Assembly: GCF_030867145.1 (NCBI RefSeq)
Contig: NC_134429.1
Coordinates: 18,213,115 to 18,277,114 of the forward strand
Origin: Opisthocomus hoazin
Taxonomy: Eukaryota > Chordata > Aves > Opisthocomiformes > Opisthocomidae
Reading direction: 5' to 3'
DNA: 64,000 bases
The translations under genes and the position numbers were made by a program. This document shows, piece by piece, positions 47,792-58,564 of the stretch (within the stretch, counting starts at the first letter, position 1; every line of letters begins with the position of its first letter). Under the pieces are notes generated by a model. It was given only the letters and a program-made list of their open reading frames with translations. It was not told the origin of the DNA and did not search any database.

Positions 47792-48261
47792 GGAGCCGCC
47801 GGGCCGGGCGCGCGGCGGCGGCGGCGGGGGGGGGGGGCGGGGTCAGCCGGCGCGAGGCCCCCGCGGCGTGGGAAGCGGGGAGCAACGCGTGGAGGTGGGG
47901 AAGCGGAGCCCCGGTGCTTTGCCCCACCCGTCCCCCCGGTTTAACCGGCTCCCCCCCTCATCCGCGACCCCCTCTCCGTGGGCTGAACCCCCCCTGCGGG
48001 TCGGAACCCCTCCCCGGGGCGCTGCGTGGGTCCCGGTGCGGTGACCGGGCCGGGGGGGTCCCCCGGGCCCTGCTGCCCCCTCCCCAGCGCTGCCGTGGGT
48101 GCGGATCCCGCCACGATCCGCAGCCCCCCAGCTCCGGGCCGGCCTCAGAGCCCGTTTCAGCGCTTTCTAGGAGAAAAATGCCCCGATGCGTTCTGTGCGT
48201 GCGCGGAAATCGTTTGATGGTCATAAAGTGGGTGTTCGCCCCCCCCAAACCAGTGTCTGGA

Positions 48262-48742
48262 GTTCAGAGTCCGGTCTGAGGAGCTACGGGAGAGCCCAGC
48301 GCAGGGCTGCGAGGATGAGGAGGGGACTGGAGCGTCTCTCCTACGAGGAGAGGCTGAGGGAGCTGGGCTTGTTCAGCCTGGAGAAGAGAAGGCTGAGAGG
48401 GGACCTTAGAAATGCCTCTAAATATCTGCAGGGTGGGGGTCAGGAGGACGGGGCCAGACTCTGTTCAGTGGTGCCCAGCGACAGGACAAGGGGCAACGGG
48501 CACAAACTGAAGCAGAGGAAGCTCCAGCTGAACCCGAGGAAGAACTTCTTCCCTCTGAGGGTGATGGAGCCCTGGCCCAGGCTGCCCAGGGAGGCTGTGG
48601 AGTCTCCTTCTCTGGAGATATTCCAGCCCTGCCTGGACAAGGTCCTGTGCAGCCTGCTCTGGGTGACCCTGCTTGGGCAGGGGGTTGGGCTGGGTGACCC
48701 CCAGAGGTCCCTGCCAACCCCCACCAGTCTGTGATTCTGTGA
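48262..48742 (+). mobile_element. CR1 LINE 3' end at edge of the HES4 CpG island
   Basis: 5'-truncated CR1 starting near GAGTCCGGTCTGAGGAGCTA, with the ORF2 C-terminal remnant ([19 protein letters not shown]), ending in TGATTCTGTGAT. It shares diagnostic changes with the 59.2-kb copy (ACCTTAGAAATGCCTCTAAA, and AAGGTCCTGTGCAGCC instead of GCGGTGCTGTGCAGCC). It lies about 1.2 kb upstream of HES4 and points away from it. Confidence 0.95.
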
Positions 48743-48744
48743 TC

Positions 48745-49250
48745 TCGAAACGCCTTGCTGCTGGGTTTTTTTCCCCTTTTCTTAGCAATCCTGAAGCAAC
48801 GGTGAAAGAGTCAGTTGCTAAAATTTCGAAAACTTCTGCTACGAAAGCGCGCGTGCTTCTCCCTCTGAACGCCAGGCGCGACGCGGTTTATTTTGGGGAA
48901 ACGTTTCCGGAGGAGGACGTAGCCAGCGCTGCGTTTCGTCCCTCCTGTTGGCCCGTCTCGTGCTTGGCTTCGCGTTCGCTCCGGTGAATCATCCCGCCGG
49001 GGCTGCCATCCCTGCGTTTCCCGGCACCACGTCGGGCCGCGGAGACGCTCCCGGAGCTCGGCGATGGCAGCCGGGATGACCCCGGGGGGTGCCACGTCCC
49101 ACCTGCTGCCACCCGCCTGGACCCCGGGGGCACCCGGAAAGCCAAACAGCAGGGAGAAAGGAAGGGGAAAAAAAAAAATAAGAAATAAAAACTCTGGGAA
49201 ATATTTCCATTCTGGGAATGACTCCAAGCCCTTCATTTCAGGTGCGATTT
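48745..49250. other. Intergenic DNA, nothing recognised
   Basis: GC-moderate sequence with an A-rich stretch near 49170. No gene or repeat family is supported. Confidence 0.4.
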
Positions 49251-49341
49251 TAGGTGATTTTTATTTATTTAGGTGATATCAGGTGATTAGGTGATCTCTA
49301 GGGGTCCCTTCTGACCCAAAACTTTCTATAATTCTATGATT
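49251..49341 (+). mobile_element. Old CR1 3' tail with AGGTGAT repeats
   Basis: 49281-49341 contains the AGGTGATCTCTAGGGGTCCC block and the ATAATTCTATGATT tail of an older CR1 type. It is preceded by four irregular AGGTGAT copies (49251-49296). Confidence 0.7.
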
Positions 49342-49344
49342 TGC

Positions 49345-50320
49345 CACGTCCAGGCTGCGGAACGCACCGAAATAAAGACGCAGCGTGCGAAACAGCGTCG
49401 TTCCCCTGCAGACATCGGGGGGTCCGGGGGGGATCCGGTTATTCCGGGGTCCCTCTCCTCCGTCGCGCTGGCGGGAATGGGAATCCTTGGCTGGACCGTG
49501 GTTGTGGGGGTTGCGGGAGGGGCGTTGTTTTTGAAGGATAATCGGCGTTTGCTTGGTGAGTCCGCTTGGGAAGGTCCGGGGAGCCGTTTCCTTCCGAGAC
49601 CAACGAAACGCGGAACAAGAGCCCTTTGTGCCACCTCCCTCCCTCGCGTAAAAATACCGTGAGGAAATCAGGAATAACAAAAAATCGCGTCTCTCCTTTG
49701 GCGGTTCACTCTGGCTGCGTTAATAATGTCATTCCAGTGCAAAAAATCCCATTCAACGAGCCAGTTTTTCGACAGAATCTGCGTCGGCTGATGCGGTTCC
49801 CAGGCTGGGCGCAGGGGTTACCGACTGCTCCTCGCCGGGCGACAAGTTGGGAGCGTTTTTGTCGTTCTGGCGTAACACGGAACCTTTCTCCTCGAATTTC
49901 AGATGCCTTCAGGTTTCGAAGCTCGGTGAAATCTGGGGAAAGGCTCTCGTTTCCTTAAGTAACTTCAGATCGAGACGGAATTCCACCTTACCCTGGGACT
50001 GGTATTTTGGAGATGCCGTGGTGCTTCGCACCCAGTCCTGTTCCTACCTAAACCCCCATGTTGATAACGTTGAGCCGGGGGGTGATGGCAAACCCCCCCC
50101 CAGAACCAGGAGGAGAGCTCGGCGTGGTTTGGAACCGCGTCCTTGCATCGACTCTCGGGCAGCGCCGATGGGCCCAGCAGCTCCCGCGCTGGAAGATGGC
50201 TGCGTGCTGGCTGGGTTGGTTGGTTAACTGGGTTCTGTGGGGGAGCCGTAAGCCCCCCTCCTGCCTCATCTTTTGCTTTGGGGTTCGGCAGCGGTGTTGA
50301 AGGAGGTAGGCATATGGGTG
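49345..50320. other. Intergenic DNA, nothing recognised
   Basis: CpG-rather-rich sequence with open frames on both strands and no motif. No repeat assigned. Confidence 0.4.
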
Positions 50321-50324
50321 TCCA

Positions 50325-50453
50325 AAAAACGTGTAGACGTGGCACTTGGGGACATGGTTTAGCAGGCATGGTGGGGATGGGGTGATGGCTGGACCTGAAG
50401 TTCTTAGAGATCTTTTCCAGCCTTCGTGATTCCGTGAATCTATGATTCTGTGT
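50325..50453 (+). mobile_element. CR1 LINE 3' fragment (older type)
   Basis: GGGGACATGGTTTAGCAGGC, then a diverged version of the GGACTTGATGATCTTAGAGG block, then CTATGATTCTGTG. This is the classical CR1 end, of the same broad type as the 2.2-kb fragment. Confidence 0.85.
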
Positions 50454-50454
50454 T

Positions 50455-51012
50455 TGCCAGCAGGCTGTCTTCTGCAGGATTTTGCATCCTTTTCGTGGCA
50501 ATTAAGCCTGTGTGATGGCAGCAGAACAGGAATGGCCAACCCGCCTTCCCCTCTGCCGCCCTCGGCGCGGGTCGGCCCCGGCCGTACCCCTGGGACAGGC
50601 TCCGGGGCTGGCGGGGAGCACGCGGGGGCTGGAAAACTCCCCCCTGACCCCCAGCCATGGGCTACGGAGCGCAGGAGCTGCCCGGGGCGGGAGGAGCAAC
50701 TGGCTTTGCTTTCAGGAGTTGTGCAAGGACCCAGAGCGTGCCGAATCCCTGCGGATCTCGGGGTCGGAGAGACGGGGGGCTGTTGGGACATCGGGGCGGA
50801 GGCTGGTGCTGAGCAGAGGGTGGAGAGACTCTCTTCCTCAAACAGGCTTTTCTCCTTCCAGGAGGCTTTTCTCCGTGCGCAGCTTGTTTATGCCCCGTTT
50901 TATCGCCAGTGCAGTCGATTAGCAAGGGCCGTAGGAGATGCCGAAGAAACAAAAAGCACGACTGGCGAATTCCAGGGCGGCTGGAACTTGGGTTTAATGC
51001 GACTTTCCTGCA
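50455..51012. other. Intergenic DNA, nothing recognised
   Basis: GC-rich patch giving long overlapping open frames on both strands (214 codons plus, 247 minus). No domain is recognisable, and the plus frame runs into CR1. Confidence 0.4.
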
Positions 51013-51015
51013 ATG

Positions 51016-51130
51016 TCCCGCCTGGATGTGGTGCTGTGCAGCCTGCTCTGGGTGACCCTGCTTGGGCAGGGGGTTGGGCTGGGTGACCCACAGAGGGCCC
51101 TGCCAACCCCCACCACTCTGTGATTCAGTT
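51016..51130 (+). mobile_element. CR1 LINE 3' end, short
   Basis: Only the last ~115 bp of the main CR1 subfamily, from CCCGCCTGGATGTGGTGCTG to TGATTCAGTT. Confidence 0.92.
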
Positions 51131-51134
51131 ATTC

Positions 51135-52135
51135 ACCGGCAGTTAGTGCTGCTCCGGCTGGGTGTAATTTGGGGTTTGCTGTCTGCGTCACCGGCAACCT
51201 GTCCTGAATACGCTCTGGGAAAGTGAAAGCCTTTAAGCTGTCTCTGGACGGAGACCTGGGATTTTCCTTCCCGAGGCTTATCCCTGCGGTGCCTCGCTGG
51301 GCGCGGCCCACGCGTTTAATCCTGATCCCTGAAAAAGCCATCGTGTTCGTACGTGTTGTGTTTTTTTTTAAAAAAAAAACAGTTTAAAGGCTCTTTCCAC
51401 CTGAAGACTGGCAACCCGAGACAGGTTGTTAATCCTAATATTGGTGTTTGAATAGAAGAGAGAGAACAGAAGAGGACAAACCGCTCGTGGCTGTCGCCAC
51501 TTGTCCTTGCCCAGCCTGGATACGCGCCGGATCTCCCGCTCCCTTTGATCCCTAAACCCGATTTTATTACAGCCGAGCTCCTGGAAATGTCGAAGCACGA
51601 CTCAAAAGCTTACAGCTGGGGTGAAAAAAAGGCTCATGAAGGGCCCGGGGGTCGCAGGGGGGCTGAATGTGGGTTTTGTCTCCGTCCCGCGCCCTGCCCG
51701 CCCGCGCCGCTGGCCGTGCCTTGTTCCCCGGGCGCTGCTTGCTCCGGGTTTTGTCGGGCAGACGCCTGCGGCTGCCTTCGGCCGCTCCAGCGCCTGTTTG
51801 CCCAGGGATTGGGCTGTAATCCCTCCGGGATTTCCCTGGGCTCGATCCCACGCAGTCACCCCCCCGCCGCACGTCACTTTGGGTAGCGTGTTGGAGGGGA
51901 TGCTGCAGGAGAAATTAAGACGTGAAGGCCTGGCAGGTTGCGAGGAGGTTCTTTAGCAGGCTGTAACGTGTAGCAAATCACAGTACAGCCTTCTGCCCCG
52001 AGCATCCTTTTCAAACCTAGCACGGCCGCTTTTGTCCCTCCGGAGATTACCGCTCTAATCAGCTGAAATTAATTACCAGGGCTGCACGACTCGCAAAATC
52101 CCACAAACAAGCCCCGGGGCGGGGAAGGGGTTTGG
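51135..52135. other. Intergenic DNA, nothing recognised
   Basis: A T/A homopolymer junction lies near 51361-51380. A GC-rich patch at 51640-51880 gives overlapping open frames without motifs. A short AATTAATTACC stretch near 52067 could be part of a small element. Confidence 0.4.
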
Positions 52136-52138
52136 GGA

Positions 52139-52395
52139 ATCACAGAATCACAGAATGGTGGGAGTTGGCAGGGACCTCTGTGGGTCACCCAGCCCAACCC
52201 CCTGCCCAAGCAGGGTCACCCACAGCAGGCTGTAGAGGACCTTGCCCTGGTGGGTCTTGAATATCTCCAGAGAAGGAGACTCCACAGCCTCCCTGGGCAG
52301 CCTGGGCCAGGGCTCCGTCACCCTCAGAGGGAAGAAGTTCTTCCTCGTGTTCAGCTGGAGCTTCCTCTGCTTCAGTTTGTGCCCGTTGCCCCTTC
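52139..52395 (-). mobile_element. CR1 LINE 3' end, inverted
   Basis: Reverse orientation: it begins with the octamer tail (ATCACAGAATCACAGAATGG) and ends within the GTTGCCCCTT block. One of only two clear minus-strand CR1 copies in the window. Confidence 0.95.
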
Positions 52396-52399
52396 GGAA

Positions 52400-53175
52400 A
52401 CCCGAAGTGATGCCTCTGCCGGACCCGCAGAGCCCGGCTGGGCCCCGGCGAGGGCTTGGGAGCTGAGGCCGGGTCTCGCCAGGCAAAGGCTCTTCCGTTG
52501 GCTCCGTCTCGGGGGGCACAGAAGGTTTCCCTCCGTTCTTCCGTGATGGTTGGTTTCAGGCTTCCCGGTTTCCGGGCACGTTCCTTGCATCCGACGCGTG
52601 CCGGCCGCACCGCGTTGGGCACGGGAACGCGATTAGGAGCAAACCAAAGGCAATCTTCCACTCCGAGGAAATGTTGGGGCTCTCACAGCTGAATACAAAG
52701 ATATTTCTAAGAAAATCAGTGTCTGCGCTAACGAACTATTCTTCATTGTGCCTGCTGCTGGGAAGGGCATCCTTTCCGGGGCCGCGCAACCGGCTGCGGG
52801 GATGCAGGGACGGCGACATCAGAAATGGAGATTTTTCCGGGGCTCTTTAGCGACGAAGCGAATGGGGTTTAATTTCTTTTCTCACCTCCCTTCCTCCTTC
52901 CCCGCCCTTGGAAATTTTAGCGAAAGGAAATTGCAACGGCGTACAGAAAAAAACCTTTCCGCAGGCGTCGCCCCGGGTTTGTCTTTCGGCGCCGAGAGCC
53001 TCCGCCGAGCGGCCGCGGGAGAATAGACCAGCTGATTGAGACAGATGTTCCCTTCTTCAGCAAGCGCCGGCGCTTCGCCCCAGCGCAGATCTGCTGACTT
53101 ACCCTTGGCTGGGAAACATCTTGAAAAGGCGGCGGAGATGAAAAGGAAGGGAGCGAAGCCGCGTTGTGTCCAGAT
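52400..53175. other. Intergenic DNA, nothing recognised
   Basis: Mixed, fairly CpG-rich sequence without a gene signature or repeat family. Confidence 0.4.
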
Positions 53176-53179
53176 TTAA

Positions 53180-53550
53180 CACAGCCCAGTGCTCCATTCT
53201 CTCAAACCGGTCCTGGTTGAAGAGGTCCCTTTCACTGGATCCTGTTCATTTGTCGACGGATAATAGGGGCTGAGTTGCGGCAATCCGTGTGCAGAAAGCA
53301 GAAAATAGAGTCAATTACATCTGTATTAGGTGGCCTTGGGGAGAAAATCTCCTTACATGCCTTCCGCTGATACTGTTCTTAATTATATTGGCTAAGGAGC
53401 CGCCTATGTTAAATCCAAGCACAACGCGAGCTGCTGTAAATACAGAGCCTAAAACACCTCCCGAGAAGGGAATGGCGGTGATGTAACGTTCCGGCAGGAC
53501 TTTAAATTAGGCTTTTTAATTTGCCCGCAATAAACATCTCAGAGTGAGAT
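53180..53550. other. Candidate conserved non-coding element
   Basis: Repeat-free, AT-rich, motif-dense: AGAGTCAATTACATCTGTAT, GTTCTTAATTATATTGGC, TGTAAATACAGAGCC, GGACTTTAAATTAGGC and TTTTTAATTTGCCCGC. Homeodomain-like cores recur. About 6 kb upstream of HES4. Confidence 0.4.
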
Positions 53551-53554
53551 GGTG

Positions 53555-54220
53555 CGGTGATGCCGTCACCCCATTTCTGTGCCCGATGCTCCCGGGAGGG
53601 GATGAAGCCCGCGCCGGCCCCGAGCCCCTGGCCCCTTGCCCGATCCCCGGGGCAGCAGCTCAGCGCGTTGCTGGCGGTGGGGCCGTGCAGACGCGTGCCT
53701 GCTCCCACCCAGCCCCTGCGGTCGCCAGCCCTGCGCCGAGCGAAGCCGAGCATGGGCAGGGGCGAAGCGCCTGGGCGGGAGGGTTCCCCGGTGGGGAGCA
53801 GAAGTGGGGTGATCCCGAGCAGCTCCACCAGAACCTGCCTTGGGTTTGGAGTCCTGAAAACCCGTCCTTCTGCCGGTTCTCTGCTCCCCTGGGGAGAAAG
53901 GAGCGGCTGGATGCTGGTGGGACGGGGTCTGCGTTGCTTCGCTCTGCTCCGGCCAGGGCTGCCTGGCCAGACCAGCCGGCGGGAGGAAGAGGAGGCTCGC
54001 TGCAGCCCAGCGCGGGCTGGCAGAGCGGGAGGTCGCGGGGCAGGAGCCGGGGCTGGAGGGATGGAGCAGCATCCCCAGGGCTCCAGCTCTCCTCGGCCAA
54101 GCCCATTGACCTGTCGGTCCTCTCCGCTCCCGGGCTGGGTGCTGGCTCCTGGCCCTCGGAAGGCGCGAGCGTTTGCTGGGGCTGGGGCAATGACACGCGT
54201 ACGCTTCGAAGGACCTGGCA
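53555..54220. other. GC-rich, CpG-containing segment
   Basis: GC-rich block between two AT-rich CNE-like blocks. Long open frames run on both strands at the same place (293 codons plus at 53557-54438, 280 codons minus at 53502-54344). That is typical of stop-poor GC-rich DNA and argues against coding. It could be a second upstream CpG island or promoter of a non-coding transcript. Confidence 0.45.
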
Positions 54221-54369
54221 GCACGAATGATGACGCGGTGGGGTCTGTGGTTCTCAAGGTTTTCTGCAGAGCAGGTAAACTCCATCGGCCTACGCCATCC
54301 AAACAGCAGGACAAGTATCGGCGGGATTTCACTCCCCCTTTCATTTCGCTTTCCCTTAATCTTATTAAG

Positions 54370-54960
54370 TGTCTGTTCCCATACCTGGGGGAAGAGAAGG
54401 AAAAAAAAAGCCATCAATTCTATTTGCTTTGCCTTTGAAAAGATTTGTCATTTTGCCATCTGTAGGCGAGCATGCTCTGCAACAATAGTTTTTGTTTGAC
54501 TTCTGGAGTAAAAAGGTCCCGAGTTTTTTTTTCTTGGCCCCGTCCGCCGCTTGCGTTCCCCCCGCCTCATTCTTTTCAGCGAGCCTGTTGATGAGCTTGG
54601 CCTAATCAGATTAACTCAACCCAGACACAGCAGCGGCAGTTTATTCTCTTTTAAAAGGACTCCACGGTTTCCTACAAACTTTTTTGTAAACTCTTCATCT
54701 CCGGCTAAACTCTTTTGTAAGCTGTACCCAAAGGAGCCTTTGAGAGACCCGCGCTCCCCGTCAATGGCGACCTGTTAGAATGGGTCACTAATCCAGAAGA
54801 GCGGAGCAGCGCCTTTAAAGCCGTGCGCTGATGCGTCGGGAGCCCCGGCTAGCACCCGCGGAAAGAGGGAACGGGGTTCTCGAATAGCCAGAACGTTTAA
54901 TTCGATTCCTAAAATAAATATTTTGAGCAAGTCAATCTTGTTTACAAGGCTGCTGAAAGG
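54370..54960. other. Candidate conserved non-coding element
   Basis: Words such as TTGGCCTAATCAGATTAACT, CTTTTAAAAGGACTCC, AGAACGTTTAATTCG and AAATAAATATTTTGAGC in repeat-free sequence, without credible open frames. Boundaries approximate. Confidence 0.35.
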
Positions 54961-54964
54961 AGCC

Positions 54965-55568
54965 GTTTGCCTCTGAAGTCCTCTGGGTGCTGGGACACGC
55001 GTTGGGGTCTGTTCCTTACCCAGCCCACCCTTCCCCTCAGACAGACCCCCAAGGAGCTCAGCAGAAGACAGAAATCAAGGCAACAGCTTCTTGACCGGTT
55101 TTTACAGTTCTTGTTTGTTCACGCCGGTTTTCCTTCGGCGGGCGCCAGGAGAAGACCTGTTCAGGACCCCAACGCCGTGCTGTTCCTCATCCGACGGGAC
55201 GCTCCTCGGGAGGCTTCTCGTGGTGCTGCCGCGTCCAGGGCTTCTCCCTTCGCTTGGGGGTTTTGGTTCCGTCCTGCTGAAACCAGGAGCTGAAGGTTCC
55301 TCCGTTGTCTGCGGGAGGATGGGGTGGGCTGGAAGCTCCCGCTCCAGAGCTCGGCAGGCGAGATGCTCTGCCGTGCATAATTTAAAGGTTTCTGATGCGC
55401 CGCGGCTGGGAAAAAGAATTTCAGCGATTGTTCCTTTACTTTCTAGCTGGAGAATAAAAGAGGCTGCAAAGGCTGGGGCTCACCCGCACGGCAGAAAGCA
55501 GCCTTTGGCCTCGGGGAGCTCGGCTGCGGGAGCAGGGCTGCCTACGGCCGCATGGCTCCGGCAGCCGC
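54965..55568. other. Intergenic DNA, nothing recognised
   Basis: No gene or repeat is supported. Open frames entering from here into the adjacent minisatellite are artefacts of the array. Confidence 0.4.
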
Positions 55569-55570
55569 AG

Positions 55571-56426
55571 CCAGCCCCAGTGCAGCCCCACGGCCAGCCC
55601 CAGTGCAGCCCCAGTGCAGCCCCAGTGCAGCCCCACAGCCAGCCCCAGTGCAGCCCCGCAGCCACCCCCAGTGCAATGCCAGAGCCAGCCCCAGTGCAGC
55701 CCCGCAGTCACCCCCAGTGCAATGCCAGAGCCAGCCCCAGTGCAGCCCTGCAGCCAGCCCCAGTGCAGCCCCACATCCAGCCCCAGTGCAGCCCCGCAGT
55801 CACCCCCAGTGCAGCCCCACAGCCAGCCCCAGTGCAGCCCCGCAGCCACCCCCAGTGCAATGCCAGAGCCAGCCCCAGTGCAGCCCTGCAGCCAGCCCCA
55901 GTGCAGCCCCACATCCAGCCCCAGTGCAGCCCCGCAGTCACCCCCAGTGCAGCCCCACAGCCAGCCCCAGTGCAGCCCCGCAGCCAGCCCCGGTGCAGCC
56001 CCGCAGCCAGCTCCAGTGCAGCCCCACATCCAGCCTCAGTGCAGCCCCACAGCCACCCCCAGTGCAGCCCCGCAGCCAGCCCCAGTGCAGCCCCACAGCC
56101 ACCCCCAGTGCAGCCCCACAGCCAGCCCCAGTGCAGTGCCAGAGCCAGCCCCGGTGCAGCCCCACAGCCACCCCCAGTGCAGCCCCGCAGTCAGCCCCAG
56201 TGCAGTGCCAGAGCCAGCCCCAGTGCAGCCCCACAGCCAGCCCCAGTGCAGCCCTGCAGCCACCTCCAGTGCAGCCCCGCAGCCACCTCCAGTGCAGCCC
56301 CGCAGCCACCTCCAGTGCAGCCCCGCAGCCAGCCCCAGTGCAGCCCCACAGCCAGCCCCAGTGCAGCCCCAGCGCAACCCCAGCGCAGCCCTGCACCCAG
56401 CCCCAGTGCAGCCCCCAGTGCAGCAC
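55571..56426. repeat. 23-bp minisatellite, about 37 units
   Basis: The unit reads CCAGCCCCAGTGCAGCCC followed by CACAG or CGCAG, 23 bp in all, with point variants (ACATC, AGTCA, an AATGCCAGAG variant). A higher-order unit of six repeats (138 bp) recurs from 55711 to 55849. 23 is not a multiple of three and the unit lacks stop codons, so all three plus frames and minus frames stay open for hundreds of codons. The minus strand has two GGGG tracts per unit with 7- and 8-base loops, suited to G-quadruplexes. Confidence 0.97.
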
Positions 56427-56429
56427 CGG

Positions 56430-56925
56430 CCGGGGCCGCAGCACCAGCCCAGTCCTGCCGAACTCTCCCGGTGCCGCCCGAGTCGCGGGTGTGTTGAGCC
56501 CCGGAGCTCGGTGCTTCAGCAACCATTGCAGCTGGAAGCAAAAGGGGAAGGGGGCTGCTCAGAGCCCGGCATGGCTGGTGGGTGCGGGGACCCATCTTCT
56601 CCCGCAGACCTGCATGCAGGAATGGGGTGTCCTGCAAAGCCGGGAGGAAGAAGGAGCCCAAACCCTCGTTCTCCCAGCCTCCCATTTCACTACAGGTATG
56701 CGGTGGCACTTGTGCTTGTGAAAAAACCCATGCAGGCACACGTTTCAGCATCTAGAGATCCTCTTCTTAGCATCACGCCAGACCTTTTCCTTCCGAGAAG
56801 ATTTTCCCTTCTGCAGTTGTTGCGAGCTTGTGATTGGCATGTCTGAACAACTTCATTGTGGAGAGGATTTCATGGCATTCAGTGGAAGTTTCCACTTCTT
56901 TAGAGTTGCACAGAGAAGATTAACG
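56430..56925. other. Intergenic DNA, nothing recognised
   Basis: Unique sequence after the minisatellite with no gene signature. Confidence 0.4.
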
Positions 56926-56929
56926 TTGT

Positions 56930-57140
56930 GACTTCATCCCCCGCCATTGTCACCGTGACTTCGAGTCACTTCAGGTCTTTGAGGAAATTTGCCCCAGTTA
57001 AAAATAAGCAAAGAAGAATCCACAATGCACACAATGGGCAAAGCAGCTCCCTGAAAAATACCCCATTGTCTTCCAGGAGGAAGACCGTAATTCTTCATGG
57101 TATCAGCTATTAAATTAAAAATTGCCCTGAATGGTAAAAA
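56930..57140. other. Candidate conserved non-coding element
   Basis: Repeat-free, with CCCAGTTAAAAATAAGC (MEF2-like), CACAATGCACACAATGGGC, ACCCCATTGTCTTCC and CAGCTATTAAATTAAAAATT. By eye only. Confidence 0.35.
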
Positions 57141-57144
57141 ACTT

Positions 57145-58330
57145 GTCTTAATGGGGCGGGAGAGGCAGGACACCCAAGCTGGCACACCTCCCAGTCTCTG
57201 CAGAAGAGTGACAGCCATGGTCCCTCTCTAACTCATGGTCTTAGGACACGCTTGCTCCCCAAGCATCGCAGAGATGATGTTGCATCCCCAGACCTTTCTC
57301 ACGTAGCTTTTTCTCTCCGTACTTTGAACCTGAACACTCCAAACTTCTTCTGAACAGGCAAAACATGGACTTTTGTTCTAGTTTCCGCCTATTCTTCTTA
57401 CTAAAGACATTATGCCTGGATTAAAACCTGTTTGTTTGAAAATAAGATGAGAAAAATGAGTCTAGGATTTGTATTTTGAAGGAAGCAGAACTCGAATGAA
57501 TCATTCTTAAGCCTACGCTTAACCTAACCTAAGGAACAGTGTGCGTGTGAGGCATGGGAGGAAGGCAAATGGGCAAATCCAGAGACAAGGAGCCAAGCTC
57601 CTAGCACAAGTGAATCCATGAGACGCCGAGAAACTGCCGACGGAGCGGTGCGGGGCTGTGCTCGCTAACCCGCAGCCCCCATCCCTGCTGCAGCATCCTG
57701 TAGACCAACCCCCCGTTTCCCAGCCGGTCCCCTCCGTCCGTCCAGCACTGCCCGCGCAGGGTTCTCTGCCCGTCCCTCACCATGTCCCTGCCGACGTGCC
57801 TGGCCGAACAGCCTTGTCCCCCGTCACTGGGAAGCAGCTCCCGACCCTGTGCCCTCCAGGCTACGCGTGGGTGGAAGGGCTGCGGTTGCCGTCTGGTCTG
57901 TTGGCAGTACCTGCCCTTTATCCCCCAACGTTCGTGGTTTGTGGAAGCAGGAGATGAAAAGGAAACTGCTGAGGGCCTTGGAACGACCCTCTTCGATCCA
58001 AAACCAGCCCCTCTGGAGAATGCCAGGGCCATTTGGCCAGCTCAGAGGGACGCTGGAGGAGCTCCACTTGCCGGGCTCTTGCCAAGGGTCCCGGCGGCCG
58101 CGGCACGGCCGGCCGGTCAGCCCGGGGCTCCCGGGGCTCCCCACGGGGTGGGCTGTGGACACGGGCTCGGGGCACGCAGTGGGTCTCGCCCCTGCCCAAG
58201 TCCCCCACCACTCATCCGAAGCCTTGCTCTTACCCCCAGGTTTTAACGACAGGAAAGCTTTTGTTTCAAAAAAGGGAAAGAAAGGGAACTGGGGGCCTGC
58301 CTGGCTTGGCAGAGTCAGGTTTTGTGCCTA
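57145..58330. other. Intergenic DNA, nothing recognised
   Basis: 57600-58250 is GC-rich and carries overlapping open frames on both strands (up to 165 codons) with no recognised domain. No repeat assigned. Confidence 0.4.
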
Positions 58331-58334
58331 CCTT

Positions 58335-58560
58335 GTTACGCGCTAATTAGGATTTGAACAAAGATTGTCCCGTCACGTGCAGGTGGCCGGTGACAACGTG
58401 CCTGCGACTGAAGAGCACGTCTTGACATAAGGAGCGTCCGGGAGCTTGCTGGGAGCCAGCTCTTCCCGTCTGATCTTCCACGTGCCCGTCTGGCGCTCCA
58501 TGAATAATTAATAAATTAATGATACACCTCGCCGCCATACGTTAAATGCGATGGCAGCTC
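58335..58560. other. Candidate conserved non-coding element
   Basis: TACGCGCTAATTAGGATTTG near 58337 and CATGAATAATTAATAAATTA near 58499 are homeodomain-like clusters in repeat-free sequence. Confidence 0.3.
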
Positions 58561-58564
58561 GCAG

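Larger units (their letters stand above)
46000..48160. promoter_or_regulatory. HES4: CpG island over HES4 and its promoter
   Basis: Very GC-rich and CpG-dense from within exon 4 to about 1.1 kb upstream of the start site. Several runs of 8 or more G or C are present (for example 47474-47487). CpG islands of this extent are usual for developmental regulators. The island produces a spurious 471-codon antisense open frame (46864-48279). Confidence 0.85.

Noticed and set aside
45295..48160. HES1 instead of HES4
   Set aside because: The N-terminus and the C-terminus ending directly at WRPW fit c-hairy1/HES4 better from memory. A phylogeny and flanking genes would settle it; kept as the alternative in the gene entry.
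46864..48279. 471-codon plus-strand open frame antisense to HES4
   Set aside because: Lies in the CpG island over the HES4 promoter and first exon. Composition is R/G/P/A-rich with no domain, as expected from stop-poor GC-rich DNA.
53502..54438. Opposed 293- and 280-codon open frames
   Set aside because: Coincident frames on both strands of a GC-rich block indicate lack of stops rather than genes.
55091..56846. Open frames of 468, 389 and 410 codons (plus) and up to 197 (minus)
   Set aside because: All derive from the 23-bp minisatellite, which lacks stop codons in every frame. The peptides are only permuted P/Q/S/A repeats.
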